64,000 nt of DNA from the NCBI RefSeq assembly GCF_030272615.1, contig NC_081406.1, positions 112,439,783-112,503,782 on the forward strand, in the 5' to 3' direction. The translations under genes were made by a program, and so were the position numbers. The notes beneath the pieces were generated by a model, which was not told the origin of the DNA, searched no databases, and saw nothing but the letters and a program-made list of their open reading frames with translations. Positions 11,707 through 22,276 of this stretch are shown here, piece by piece; the first letter of the stretch is position 1; every line of letters begins with the position of its first letter. The stretch is from Cryptomeria japonica. Taxonomy: Eukaryota > Streptophyta > Pinopsida > Cupressales > Cupressaceae.

Positions 11707-12019
11707 TGTTGCCGGGAATAATCATTATGTTATGTTGTCGTATTATGTTATGTTGTCGTCGGTAATAATGGGTTACGGCAGTTAGTTAGTCGTCCCGAAG
11801 GGCAGTTGGATGCGACGATTGGTCGCACCCCTTCAGGTATTATATTGCATACCTTTCCTTCTTAGTATCATCATGATAGTCGTATCTGGGTGTGATGTTA
11901 TAAGCACTTGATGTACATGGACTGTTGAATTAATACAGAGACTGGTTCTTAAATATATTCCCATTATGTTCTCTGCATTTACTTTCTGCATTTAATCGTT
12001 TACCCGTATGTGGCAAACA
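11707..12019 (+). repeat. 5' LTR of element A
   Basis: Starts TGTTGCCGGG and ends GGCAAACA. It is directly followed by TC and the primer site TGGCGCCATTGCC. It is about 20 bp longer than the 3' LTR because of a local duplication of TATGTTATGTTGTCG near the start. Confidence 0.9.
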
Positions 12020-12069
12020 TCTGGCGCCATTGCCTAGATATACTCGGGAAAGGAAGGAGCGGATGGCGT

Positions 12070-12249
12070 ATGGACACGATGGGCCTACCCGTTGGAGAGA
12101 TTAACCCAGAGGCCGACGACACACAAACAAAGCTCTACGACGAAGAAGACACTGCAACAAGGGAATTTTCAATCTTGCTTCAGGCGGCTATCGAGACCTA
12201 CGCCCGAAGAGAAGCCATGGAGGCTGAAGTCCCAACAAGTGTCGTGTGA
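12070..12249 (+). CDS. Leader ORF1 of element A (unknown protein)
   Basis: The frame starts at the ATG of MDTMGLPVGEINPEADD, 50 bases after the 5' LTR and just behind the primer site, and stops at a TGA where copy B has a tryptophan codon. In B the same frame reads on through residues like LMNHLPWLLAQASLAQQAH, so the A version is prematurely closed. The protein is rich in Glu and Ala and looks helical. The family is unknown to me. Its place before gag and its presence in both copies suggest a Gag leader or an element-specific accessory protein. Confidence 0.5.
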   Translation: MDTMGLPVGEINPEADDTQTKLYDEEDTATREFSILLQAAIETYARREAMEAEVPTSVV

Positions 12250-12557
12250 GCCGCACTAGAAGTTAGCCCGCAGCGAATCGGTTGATGAACAACCTCCCCC
12301 GGTTGCTTGCACAAGCATCACTAGCACAGCGAACCCACCTGGAGGAGATTGTCCGTGAGGAGCGACACCAACAGGTCCTTCTACAGTACGAAGAAAACAA
12401 TCGTCGTTGGGACGCAGAGCGTGATGGCAAGAGGCGAAGGGGAAATTGAACCCTGTAATCGGCACAATGTTGACATAAATTGTGGCCGAAAGGGAAAATA
12501 ATAAGTTTTTTTTGTTTTGTGTACATGGTGTGTGCTTGCTATGTACGGAAGTGATTT

Positions 12558-12941
12558 ATGCCCAATATACTAAATAAGGACAAAAACAAAAAGATACAAA
12601 GTGACGAATGGGAAGTGGCACAAAGAGCGTTGAAACTCAGACAGCAGATAGAACGAAGGCATATGCTAAGGCAGCTTGCCGAGGGACGACCAGCCGAGGG
12701 GTTGCCCGAAGGGAACCCAAAAGGTGTCACGGAGGTTGCGGAGGCAGAGATAGATGGAGAGAATTACACTCTCTACACTGTCGTAGGGTTGCCCGAAGGG
12801 AACCTAGAAGGAGTCACGGAGGGTGCCGAAGGAGAACTCTACAGTTTGCCAGAATACCACCGTAGGGTAAGAAGTCGCGAAGAGTTGGTGGAACAGACAA
12901 GGCGAAGTCTAAACCTGATCGACGCTACCAGAGACTACTAA
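12558..12941 (+). CDS. Leader ORF2 of element A (unknown, charged, with an internal repeat)
   Basis: A 127-residue frame, MPNILNKDKNKK onward, has a basic coiled-coil-like start (ALKLRQQIERRHMLRQLAE). It then has two copies of a G-L-P-E-G-N-x-x-G-V-T-E module at about residues 48-62 and 76-90, and ends in RREELVEQTRR-like charged helices. Copy B carries the equivalent frame at 47395-47045 with one module. No known domain is recognised. It may be the N-terminal part of a polycistronic Gag region. Confidence 0.5.
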   Translation: MPNILNKDKNKKIQSDEWEVAQRALKLRQQIERRHMLRQLAEGRPAEGLPEGNPKGVTEVAEAEIDGENYTLYTVVGLPEGNLEGVTEGAEGELYSLPEYHRRVRSREELVEQTRRSLNLIDATRDY

Positions 12942-13060
12942 AGAACTTGTCCATTTCAGAGGATAACCGGAGGGAGACAACCAACTGAAGGGAGACGACC
13001 GAAGGTGACGGTACGGCCGAAGGTGCCGAGGGAGCACAAGGGTGTCGTACGGGAGGCAAT

Positions 13061-14352
13061 TTGTTCGGTTCAGGGTCAGCAACCTTCTCCGTAGGACCCA
13101 TCAGTGGAGGGTCAGATGCAGGAGGCAGAGGATCACCAGGTACAAGCACACAAGGCACCGGAGGAGAGAGACCCAGCGGTGGGATGGCAAGTAAGCAGAA
13201 ACTGCCGAAGTTCAACTGCAATGGGAAGGAAGATCCCGTCCGCCATTGCCACACTTGCGAAACCATATGGTCAACGAACGGTGTTATCGACCAGGACGAA
13301 TGCGTAACACAATTTCTAGCAACCTTAAGGGGAGTGGCCATCGACTGGTACTCCGATACGAATAAGGCCAAAGTCGGCACATGGCCCAACCTGAAGAAGG
13401 AGTTCGAGATAGAGTTTCGTCTCCTCAGAGACGATAATGAAATAGTAGCCGATATCTATGGCACAAAGAAGAACAAGAACGAGACTGTCCGAGCCTATAG
13501 TTGCGGCTCAAGGAACTGTTGGGGAAAATGGAGAGTCAACCAGCAGATGGGTTGAAAAAGAGATGGTTCGTGGACAGACTGAAACACTCCATCCGGAAGA
13601 AGATGAAAATTGTTCCACCAACCTCGTACGAAGATGCATATAATAGAGCGATGGATCTCGAGAGCGAGGCCAAGACATCCAAGAAGAAAAAGAAGAAGGA
13701 TAGCTCGTCCAAGGATGATGACTCTTCCGAGGGAAGCAGCAGTGATGGCGAGTCTGGCAAAAATGTACAAACCCTGCAGAAGGACATGCTGAGGATGATG
13801 AAAGAGCTTAAGGTTATGAAGGGAGGTCCGAGCAAGATCGATGAAGGGGAGTTTTGGTGCACGGAATGTAAGACGGACGGCCACACGAAAGGCTCCTACC
13901 CAAAGAAGGCCTATTGTGATATATGCCAGTTGATGGGGCATCCCACCAGGAAATGCCCCTACAACATGAAAACACGAAACCAAAAAGTATTGCTTACGCA
14001 GGAGCAACCAACTACATCGGGCGGTACCGGCAACTCCCAGCCGAACAACAATGCGACATCGGGAGGCTACCAAGATAACCGGTGGGGAGGACGAAACAAC
14101 AATAACAATACAAGGAGTCGGATCCAATACGACTCCAAAGGCCGACCGATGATACAATGCAGAGCGTGCAGCCAGTGGGGGCAATTCGCCCGAGACTGCC
14201 CGAAGGAAGAGGCCACACAATATTTGTGCAAATGGTGCGAACCGGGAGACCACAAAGACGCCACCTGCCTGAAGTCCGGCGTCAACTTGCTCAATATCGA
14301 GGAAACCAAAGAAGAGGAAGTGTTGGCCGTAACCCGCACCCAAGCCAGATAA
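13061..14352 (+). pseudogene. Gag of element A, with capsid-like domain and four zinc-knuckle motifs, one frameshift
   Basis: The first part (13061-13500) has the plant gypsy Gag core: PKFNCNGKEDP, then FLATLRGVAIDWYSD and LKKEFEIEFR. One base is missing near 13500 compared with copy B, and the frame continues from 13503 as LRLKELLGKMESQPADGLKK. A Lys- and Ser-rich linker follows, then four C-C-H-C-like knuckles: CTECKTDGHTKGSY (last Cys lost), CDICQLMGHPTRKC (intact), CRACSQWGQFARDC (His lost) and CKWCEPGDHKDATC (intact). Gag would assemble the particle and bind RNA. With the frameshift and damaged knuckles this copy is not functional as it stands. Confidence 0.85.
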
Positions 14353-14514
14353 GCAACGTGCCCAGACCCGAAGACGGAGAAGCAAAGGGTACGGGAAGTA
14401 CGGGAAGAAATTGAGAAAGAGATACGAGAGAGGGCAAAGGCGAAGGGTACGGCGAGTACTTCTAGCCGACCAGAGGCGAAGGAGGCTATACTAAATCAAA
14501 TTTTAAAACTAGAG

Positions 14515-14990
14515 GTGCCTGTGAAGGTACACAATCTCCTCCAGACGATGCCTCAATTACGAATGGCGTTGTTGAATAATCTCTCCCAACCACGCACCAA
14601 TACCAACCACCGCACAGATGTTCCTGGGGGGTCTGCAATAGACCCCATGCTGCTGGCAGTTAATACCGGAAGGAACCCGGCCATTGTGGAGATGGGTATC
14701 CTTGGCACCATTCTAACCGATACCATTGTCAATGGTGGATCGGGAGTGAATATTCTTCCAGAAGAAACCTAGCGGAACCTGGGGAAGCCGACGCTTTGGC
14801 CACCTACATTCAATCTGCTGGGAGTAGATCAGCATGTAATCAAACCATCAGGACACTGATGGGCCAAGAAGTTACCATCGGGGCACAACCCTTCATACTG
14901 GACTTCGTGGTAATCCCACTAAAGAAAAAAGGGTATGATGCAATCTTAGGGAGAGAGTGGTTGGTGGCAGCCAAGGCTACCCACAACTAG
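14515..14990 (+). pseudogene. Retropepsin-like protease remnant of element A
   Basis: The frame contains DTIVNGGSGVNILPEE, which is the plant gypsy protease active-site region with the catalytic Asp replaced by Asn (copy B has Asp and reads D-R-G-S-G). A TAG replaces the Trp codon at 14770-14772, and after a further frame change the flap and C-terminal part AILGREWLVAAKA is seen (14930-14980). The fold would process Gag. The Asp change and the stop make this copy inactive. Confidence 0.75.
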
Positions 14991-15281
14991 AAGAAGAACA
15001 CTCTGTCTATGGAGAATGGAGGAAGGAAGTTTATCATAGACCTTGGGACGCAGTTGGTTAGTGAGGAACTGGCATCATCTTCAAAATCGGAGGGTGAAGG
15101 AGAAGGCGACCTGAGGGACGAAGGACGAAGCTACAAGGAGCCCAACGACGAAGGGATTCTCAAACTAGGAGTGCTTCGAGGATGAGACGGGGTCATTGAA
15201 CGGGCTCTTCCACTGGCAGATGGAGGATTATGAAATGTTCTAGAGCTACAGGCTCGAAGTAGAGGAACCAAAGCAACAAAG

Positions 15282-15812
15282 GTGTACCTGCCGAAATACA
15301 AAGAATATTGGAAGGGAGATGCTCGTGTGAGTGACATCACCGCACACCAGTTCCCGAAGGAAGAACCCACCAAGTATCAAGAGGTAAAATTGAAGGAGAC
15401 AAACCTCGATGACATCGATAATCCCAAGATCATTCGTGTCGGCAACGATTGGAACCTTGTGTGGAAGGCCGCAACCTTCAAAATCTTTATTCTTCTTCTT
15501 CTTATGTAAGGGAAGGAGTCTGTGGTCCTTGTAGAATTTATGGTTCCAGATCTTCGGATGGCCATTGAAAATAGACTTGCCATCAACGGGTCCAAATTGA
15601 AACCCTACCACGAGAAGCGCGTAGGGGACCCGAGAGGCCAGGCAGGCGACTCGAGAGGCACAGGACCAAAGCGGGAGACTCTCGGGCGAGGCAAACCGAG
15701 AAGGATGAAGGGCGATCCCAGAGGCATGAGACCCGAGCCGAAGACTCTCTGGACAGTTAGATTAGAAAAAAAAAATGAAAAAAAGGGAAAAAAACAATTG
15801 AAAAAAAAATGA
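15282..15812 (+). pseudogene. Pol remnant of element A: pre-RT segment fused to integrase C-terminal tail
   Basis: The frame reads IDNPKIIRVGNDWNLVWKA then ATFKIF, the segment that normally leads into RT. It passes at once, over FKIFILLLLM and one stop, into GKESVVLVEFMVPDLRMAIE, the tail just after the integrase core (family form YGKEAVxPxEF). About 1,000 or more residues of RT, RNase H and integrase that separate these parts in complete gypsy elements are absent. The same join exists in copy B at 44441-44680. Downstream the frame becomes a low-complexity GDPRG/DSRG tail. Confidence 0.75.
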
Positions 15813-15839
15813 ATAAATATATAGTTTTTGCGAGTGGTG

Positions 15840-16190
15840 GTGGGATCACCGTACGGTGGAACCACCACGGGAGACCACCGTGTGGTGTGGCCCCGTGCGA
15901 TGGGACACCGTACGGTGCACCACCGTCGACGGAGGTCACTGGCGTGAGGGTGAAACTTGGCGGGTATTCATCCACCGTACGACCTTCCCAACCACCGTAT
16001 GGGAGACCAATCACCGTACGACACCAAGCTTCGGGTGACCCCAATCGTCATACGGCTCAACTACCGTACGGGTTCACTCCACCATACAATAGACCACTCC
16101 ATCATACAGCAGATAACCTCTGTACGGGCTCGAGACATTACAGTCCGTAGGCCTGAAGGAGCACGGCAACGACAGCGACGGTTTAAAAGA
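15840..16190 (+). repeat. Cluster of CCGTACGG palindromes in the 3' untranslated part of A
   Basis: CACCGTACGG and close variants (CCGTACGA, CCGTATGG, CATACGG) occur about a dozen times in 350 bases, often as the 12-mer palindrome CACCGTACGGTG. Copy B has the same kind of cluster at 43995-44260 in more eroded form. No coding frame accounts for it. Confidence 0.75.
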
Positions 16191-16414
16191 GGGTGAAAGG
16201 AAAAATACCACGGCACGGCAGGGATGAACGGTGGTGATGGCACGTGAAAAAAAAAACGATGACCAGATTGAAAAATCATTCAATGGAGTCTGGAGCCGGG
16301 ATGCTGAAAAAATTAGAGTGGAAAAGAAGGTTTTCGGCATCTTAAAATATGACAAAAATGATGTGCGCCATGGACTTCCGTGTGATTCTGAAGGTGGTAA
16401 ATTGGTGTTGTCCT

Positions 16415-16480
16415 CGAACCCCGCAAGGGGCGCTACCCCTCGACCCCGCTGTGGCGTTGCCCCAGACCCCTAGTTTATTT
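16415..16480 (+). repeat. GGGGC-N-GCCCC hairpin row, element A
   Basis: CCCCGCAAGGGGCGCTACCC and GTGGCGTTGCCCCAG are remnants of a row of short GC hairpins. The clearer version is in copy B at 43771-43850, with three consecutive hairpins such as GAGGGGCAACGCCCCTC. Confidence 0.6.
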
Positions 16481-16559
16481 TTGATCTACAATACACTTTT
16501 GAGTTGGGCGAAGGGCATAAGTGAAGTCACGATAAGTGTTGCGGTTGTTCCGTACTGTG

Positions 16560-17280
16560 AGAAAGAAGCTTGACGCTAAGCATTGGCGGGGAATCCATAA
16601 GCCGTAGAGGGAGACAGATTTGGAGGTTGCAAACAAACAGATTTGAGGGAAGGCATTGCAAGAACGTGAATTCGTACGGCACTAGGGAGTTATTCAGTTT
16701 AGTTATCAGCCTTTGGGGAGTGTGATGGGGATTTGAGGCGTCTCCTAGCCTTTGTGCCAGAGGGTTGTGGCCACTTCCAGGTATGAATGGTACGCTTTGA
16801 GGAACTCGGAGTATGTCTCGGCTAGACGTGAGGTTGCCTTGGTGGATGCACACAGAGGGCTCGGGAGGAGCTAACCACCAGGTTGGAGGTAGTAGTAGCG
16901 TGAGACTTAGCTCAGCGTACACAGGAGTTGGATGCCGAGAGGGTAGCGCGGGTGGCTATCGAGGACAAATTGGCTAGGGAGACTGTATCATTTGAGTAGC
17001 AGTTGGTGGACGCTGAGACTAAAAAGCGTGTTTTGCAGACAAGTTTGGTTTAGGCATAGGAGGACTGTGATGTCAAGGAAAAAAAAAGAACTTCTTGTGG
17101 AAGCAATAATGGTGAAATCCGCACTTGAGCATCAGATGGTAGCAGAAAAGGGTTTTTAGACGAGGACACAGCAGGTGTACGATCTGTGCGCACGACTGAC
17201 ACCAGCATCATCATCAGCCCTACCACCTGCTGCTTCAGGGACGCCCCCTTCGCCCCCTTCTTCTATACCTTGATTTTGTT
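16560..17280 (+). pseudogene. Extra 3' ORF of element A (coiled-coil-like), broken
   Basis: Between the pol remnant and the 3' LTR both A-family copies carry a degraded frame with heptad-like charged runs. In B it is clearest (43523-43335, minus): LRNLEYVSTGREVALVDAQ then RVREELTTRLEAVVV; A has the same words with in-frame stops. The region also shares the phrase for EDKLAREIVSFE and a C-terminal SALEHRMVAEKGFQ. No known domain is recognised. Position and shape recall the extra ORFs some plant gypsy elements carry 3' of pol, but homology to any of them is not shown. Confidence 0.5.
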
Positions 17281-17347
17281 TAGTGTATGAATATCATCTC
17301 TATTTTGTATTAAGTCGTCCGGAGACGTCTTTTCTTGGGGGGGATGA

Positions 17348-17640
17348 TGTTGTCGGGAATAATCATTATGTTATGTTGTCATCGGTAATAATGGGTTACG
17401 ACAGTCAGTCGTCCCGAAGGGCAGTTGGACGCAACGGCTGGTCGCACCCCTTCAGGTATTATATATTGCATACCTTTCCTTCTTAGTATCATCATGATAG
17501 TCGTATCTGGGTGTGATGTTATAAGCACTTGATGTACATGGACTGTTGAATTAATACAGAGACTGGTTCTTAAATATATTCCCATTATGTTTTGTGCATT
17601 TACTTTCTACATTTAATCGTTTACCCGTATGTGGCAAACA
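17348..17640 (+). repeat. 3' LTR of element A
   Basis: Starts TGTTGTCGGG right after the purine tract TTTCTTGGGGGGGATGA (17331-17347) and ends GGCAAACA, then AAGGT of the target duplication and the resumed LTR3 sequence. Confidence 0.9.
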
Positions 17641-18287
17641 AAGGTTAATAGTTGGTTAATAGTTAATAGCTAATAGTAAGTAGAATAGAATAGCAAATAG
17701 AATAATTAGAGTAGTGTAGGAAGAGAAGGCAAGAAATTGTTGCCTTTGTTGTAAAAGGACTCCATTTTCATTGAAGTTATGGTGAAGTGTGTTGATTCTT
17801 TGCAATATGCATGATTTCTTGTTGAATTTTCGTTTTAGATGGTAAATGATTAGATTGAATGAAGGAAATTACTGAATGCACTCGCATGGAATCCACCTAG
17901 TCCAAACCACTAGCCTCTTACAGACTATAAGTGCGCCTTGTGTGGTCAACTGGCATTGAATGAGCTTAATCTTGAATTGTTATGCGTCTATTGTTCATGC
18001 ATTAACTTGAATGGTGATCAGTGTCTGATGGTGTAACGATTCGAACATATTCAAAGCATTCCTTAGAAGATTGCACTGAGTTGGTGTCAGATTGTTCAAC
18101 CTAATGGTGAGACCCAACCCAATAGGACTCCACCTAGTCGTTCATCTATATTCTTACATTCTAGATCCTAGAATAGACACTCTAAACCCTACACCTTTTG
18201 GTTATTTCTTTATTCTTCCCGGTGAGTAGGTAGGACTCAAGTTCCAGTAGATTAAACGCTCAGGCAATCAACCACATCAACAGGTAT

Positions 18288-18639
18288 TCACATGGGATAG
18301 AGTGTGTGAGGTAAAGTGAGTTAAAGTAATAACTCGCGTAGTATTTATGAGTGTTAAGAATATTAAATATTGTTAGATTAGTTAGTCATATGTATAGAAT
18401 TATTTTGTTGTATGTATGTGTTTTTTTGACAACTCGTATAATTGGGGAGTGGTTCCCATAATTTAGGAATCAAAACTCCTATAAGTACGTAGTTTATTCA
18501 ATGATAGATTCGATGAGTGAAATATCAATTCATATTATTATTGTTTTGTGCTCTCTCTCTCTCTCTCTGAAAACCAATTGAAATATCAATTCATATTATT
18601 ATTGTTTTGTGCTCTCTCTCTCTCTCTCTGAAAACCAAT
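18288..18639 (+). repeat. Main part of the 5' LTR of element C, with a 61-bp tandem duplication at its end
   Basis: After LTR3 the sequence ATTCACATGGGATAG resumes and matches 22294 onward of the 3' LTR. The last part is duplicated: 18519-18579 and 18580-18640 are the same 61-bp unit with the CT run CTCTCTCTCTCTCTCTGAAA. The 3' LTR has this unit once, so the duplication arose after or during insertion. Confidence 0.8.
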
Positions 18640-18652
18640 TGATATCAGAGAG
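18640..18652 (+). other. Primer-binding site of element C (initiator Met tRNA type)
   Basis: TGATATCAGAGAG stands directly after the LTR and differs from the usual TGGTATCAGAGC[CT] at two or three places. Confidence 0.7.
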
Positions 18653-20209
18653 ATTATAATTTATGTGCCTGTGATTAAGGAACTATGGCCATGAGGAAGA
18701 AATGAAGCACAGTAAAGTTTATTTCAATTGGTGTATTTGTCCATCAGGAGAACTATGTAGTTTCTGCAGGTCTTATATTCTTTCGATCATGTGGTCTTTG
18801 CTTTGATCAGCATCATGTTCTTGTTTGAAGACTGCAGCTTTACCTCGGTTCAGTATCATCATCTGGCAATCGTTGTAACTCTCTAGCTTTCATCAGCCTG
18901 TGTTTGTGGCTTATATTGATCCTTCGATGGTTTGTGCTATTTGCTTCACCATAGAGGCCCATCTATTTGCAGATCAGGGGCTAGCACATTAGAAGATGGG
19001 CAACATGCTTTCTCTTTGCAGTTTGCCCGTGTTCTGGTGTTGGCAGATTATTGGTTGGCAGTAGATCTTCTTGTGATCAGGCTTTTCATATGATTGGTAG
19101 ATTATTTCAATTTTTTTAACCAGCTCCGTCTACTTGCAGAATTCTATGGGCATAACCAGTCACGATTGATTTTATCAGCACTTGAATTCCTTGCATCAAT
19201 CTATATCTTTGCTGATTGAAGCTGCGATTTGTTCATCATTTCTCTAGCCTGCACTCTCTGTAGGGGGGTTTCATTTTTGGCGATTTGTCAAATCTGTGCC
19301 TTTAGCAGTCATTGCTGTATTACAGATTTGATCAACTATTTCTAGTTATGACTGGCATCTTGAGTTTTCTGTACCAATGGTCACGTTAATCATATTGACC
19401 ATCCCGTCTGTACATTAGTGTATTCTTGCCTTGGCGGTCGCAAGTAAGTGTGTTTGCAGCTTGAAAGGAGGCAGCTTTATTTGGCGGATTCTCTCAGGCA
19501 TTTCTTTTTTGTTTTCTAATTACAAACATTTGTCTCTCAAGAACAGGATTCTTTGTGCCACAAAAAAGAATTGATAAAGTAAGTTTAGTGATTTGAAGCA
19601 GTAGTGTTTTGGAAGGGATCATCACTACCTCAAATGTTTTTGCATTGATAAAAAATTTGCATGTAGAGGTCAAAGATTCACAAGGAGGGAGTAATATATT
19701 ATTCAAGAGAGTTTTGAGTGAGAAGACGATTTGTGCTACACAAGGAAAATTATTTAGCTTGCTGTCATGAAGTTGTTCTGTCATCTTCTTATTGGAGCAG
19801 CTAAAACTCTACTTGAGGTAGCGACCACATATAGATCCACTTGAAGTGTCTTGTACAAAAGCTCCGTGTCTGAATTCTCCATACCAAAAATGTACAGCAA
19901 CGTTTCAGATTGTGCAGAAATGAGGTTGGCATTGAATTCTCATGGTATTTTCTTTGAAGTGGTATAGACCATTAATAAAGCATTTTGCTAGTGGTTCATA
20001 AGTAGTATTAAATTTATTTCAAGGGTTCTCTTTATGAGTCATTATTATTGTGTCACCAAAAATAGTCAATCAAAATCTAAAAGTGGTTTTAATTTGCAGG
20101 GATACTTGATTAATTTGTAGTAGTTCTTTTCAATCAAGTCAAAGTGCATTTTTGGTGGAAACCGACACTTTTGACATTGTTTTGATTAGGGGGAGTAGAT
20201 ATTTCCAAC
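18653..20209 (+). other. Long untranslated leader of element C
   Basis: About 1.55 kb lies between the primer site and the Gag start. I find no recognisable coding frame or structured motif. A gag leader this long is unusual for copia elements and may include an unrecognised old insertion. Confidence 0.5.
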
Positions 20210-21057
20210 ATGGAGAAAAATAGCATATTGATTGAAAAATTTGAAGGCTCAGAGTTCCACACATGGCAAATCAAGTTACGATTGATCCTCATTGAAAAGA
20301 ATTTGTGGGATATAGCAAGTGGAGCAACAACAAGGCCAGTTGATCTTGATGAAAGCGCAAAGTGGACTATGAAGGATCGAAGAGAAATAGCTCTTATTGG
20401 TCCTGCACTTTCAAATGCATACCTCCACCACATTGAATTATCGAAGACCTCAAATGAAGTGTGGGGTAATTTGAATGCTTTGTTTGGATCAAAAGCATCA
20501 AGTGCAAAGATGGACTTAAAGTAGAAATTGTTTGGGCTGAAAATGATGGAAAGTGACAACAATGTTCAACATATCAGTAAGTTTTGCTCCCTATTGAATC
20601 AACTAGCTAGGATAGATGCTAAAGTAGATGATGACGATTCAAAAAACTATTTTGTTAAATAGCATGCCTCCTAGTTATGGTAATATTGTATTCACATTAA
20701 ACAAAGTAGATGCTAGCCTAGACGATACAATATCCACTCTAATTGATGAAGGAATTAAGAAAATGGACCTAGCTATAGAGGAAATTGCAATGTTTGGTAA
20801 AAACAAGCCCAACTATTCTTTCAAATCCAATTCTTTTACATCAAAGGGAAACCGTTTTTTCAAGAAGAGTTTTGTGCTACTATTGCAAGAAGAAGGGACA
20901 CATTGCTATGAATTGCACTCAGCAAGCCAAGGATCTCCTTGATGGAAAGCTAAATACAAATAAGGCATTGGCTGTAGATGATGATGAAGAGTGCCTTCAT
21001 GGGGTGACTATTGAAGAGCCTCCACACAAAGACAATGAGGAGGAATATGTTCTCTAA
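20210..21057 (+). pseudogene. Copia-type Gag of element C, broken in three frames
   Basis: The first part, MEKNSILIEKFEGSEFHTW, with LRLILIEKNLWDIASG and IALIGPALSNAYLHHIE, is a typical N-terminal copia Gag. It ends in a TAG at 20522-20524. The frame continues shifted from about 20545 and again from about 20870, where the knuckle CYYCKKKGHIAMNC (C-C-H-C, all four ligands present) is found. It closes after an acidic tail (DDDEECLHGVTIEEPP) at 21055-21057. No protease, integrase or RT follows; the remaining 1.2 kb to the 3' LTR is non-coding. Confidence 0.75.
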
Positions 21058-22268
21058 ATCAAATCAATTGGAGGTTGGAGGACATTCAGCGACCTCTCGT
21101 CAGTCACTAGCGACGGGGTCATAAATTGTATTGGTGACAAAATTATTTGTGCCAAAAAGACTAAAGCCAAGATCGATTTCCAGGTGGCAGCGGCAACCAT
21201 CTCGTATCATTTGTGATCAGAGTGGCAATGATCTAAAGTAGTGGCTGCATACGCAACTATGAGGGCTTGGTGTTCAAGTTTTTTATGTAAGTAATTGGAT
21301 GTGTTTGTCCCCGATTACTATTGTTGGTTGTTAGTGAAGGGATGTGTTTGTCCCCATTCACAAGATGGTATAAGCTAAGTCGCCAGGTTCGAATACGAAT
21401 TCAAAGTTCGACAACTTTGAAATTCAAATGAAGTTCGATGAGGGAAAAATTCGAAATGTATAAAATTCGAATTAAATTCGCCATATGTAATTTTTAAATT
21501 GTTTTAATAAATATATGTAATATATCTATAAAATTGCCTAAATAGTTTAACATTGATAAATACATTTGAAATCGTTACAAAAAGATGACATATTTATAAA
21601 ATATAAACCATAGGAAACATATGCTAGGGCACGAATGACGGCAAATACAGGAGGCAAAAATTGCAGGCGAACTTCTCCTGCAGGCTGCAACTATCATGGG
21701 TCTGCAACTACTTCTCCTATAGGCCGCGACTCACGACAGACTGAAGATGTGTTTAAAAAATATTAACAAAAGAATAAGGCCAAAAAGAAATTTTTTTAAA
21801 AAAATTCGAATTTCAACGATTTTTTTATTTTTTTTTGAAGTTCGGCGAATTTCGAACTTCAAGGATGAAATTCGACCGAACCTGGTGACTTAGGGTATAA
21901 GTGATTGGTAGTAATGTCCCCATTCACAAGATGGTATAAGTGATTGGTAGTGTTTGTCCCAGTCACACCAGTTGGTGATTATGATTGGACGTGTTTGTCC
22001 TCAGTCATAACTGTTGTGAGCAAATGCGTGTATCCCTGTTCATGACCTTGGTTTGGATATATGTGTTTGTCCCTATCCAAACTTGATGTAAGACCTTGGA
22101 TAGATGTGTTAGTCCCTATCCTTGGATGTAAGCATAAGTAAGCATAGTGAGGTGAGTTCCACTATTGCTTGTCACGAGTAGATGTGTATGTCCCTACTCA
22201 TACCTTGGGATGAACTACTGAGTGTGGTCATCAAGTATTGTGATGTACTTTCTCCCCATTTTCACGCT
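21058..22268 (+). repeat. Non-coding 3' part of element C with recurring GTGTTTGTCCC motif
   Basis: GATGTGTTTGTCCCC and variants (GTGTTTGTCCCAGTCAC, GTGTTTGTCCCTATCC, GTGTATGTCCCTACTC) recur about ten times at 21295-21350 and 21905-22195, interrupted only by the MITE. Each is followed by a word repeated just before or after it, e.g. CCATTCACAAGATGGTATAA twice. No frame is kept open across it. Confidence 0.6.
21375..21893. mobile_element. hAT-type MITE, 519 bp
   Basis: The ends are CTAAGTCGCCAGGTTCG and the inverted CGAACCTGGTGACTTAG (one mismatch in 17), and GGTATAAG is duplicated on both sides (21367-21374, 21894-21901). The host sequence of element C resumes without loss. Eight-base duplication and short inverted ends are the hAT pattern. 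There is no transposase. The interior is AT-rich and has several TTCGAA/TTCGAAT words near both ends, which lengthen the imperfect inverted repeat. Confidence 0.88.
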
Positions 22269-22276
22269 AAGGGGGG

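Larger units (their letters stand above)
11707..17640 (+). mobile_element. Gypsy-type element A, gag-protease with pol deleted
   Basis: LTRs at 11707-12019 (313 bp) and 17348-17640 (293 bp) begin TGTTG[CT]CGGGAATAATC and end GTATGTGGCAAACA; the longer one has an extra copy of TATTATGTTATGTTGTCG. AAGGT flanks both sides. A TGGCGCCATTGCC primer site follows the 5' LTR at 12022-12034, and a purine tract TTGGGGGGGATGA precedes the 3' LTR. Inside are two small leader frames, Gag, a protease-like frame and a pol remnant in which pre-RT sequence joins the integrase tail. There is no RT, RNase H or integrase core. The element is clearly richer in G+C than its surroundings. Copy B (42666-48227) is the same family. 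Confidence 0.92.
5439..18282 (+). mobile_element. Solo long gypsy LTR (LTR3), itself interrupted by LTR4 and element A
   Basis: The LTR starts TGTTGTGATG at 5439, ends CACATCAACA at 18282 and is flanked by GGTAT on both sides (5434-5438, 18283-18287). Subtracting LTR4 and A with their duplications leaves about 3.4 kb, close to LTR4 (3500 bp). The direction is set by the TATA box (11674-11681) lying near the 3' end and by LTR5, where the same LTR start follows an integrase frame. There is no internal domain, so it is a solo LTR left by recombination. It landed 22 bp inside the 5' LTR of C. Confidence 0.88.

Noticed and set aside
13495-14385. Long minus-strand frame of 296 codons opposite Gag of A
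   Set aside because: It is the antisense shadow of the GC-rich Gag frame; no family features, while the plus frame has zinc knuckles.
17348-17640. Calling A, B, C or K complete autonomous elements
   Set aside because: None contains RT, RNase H or a full integrase between its LTRs.
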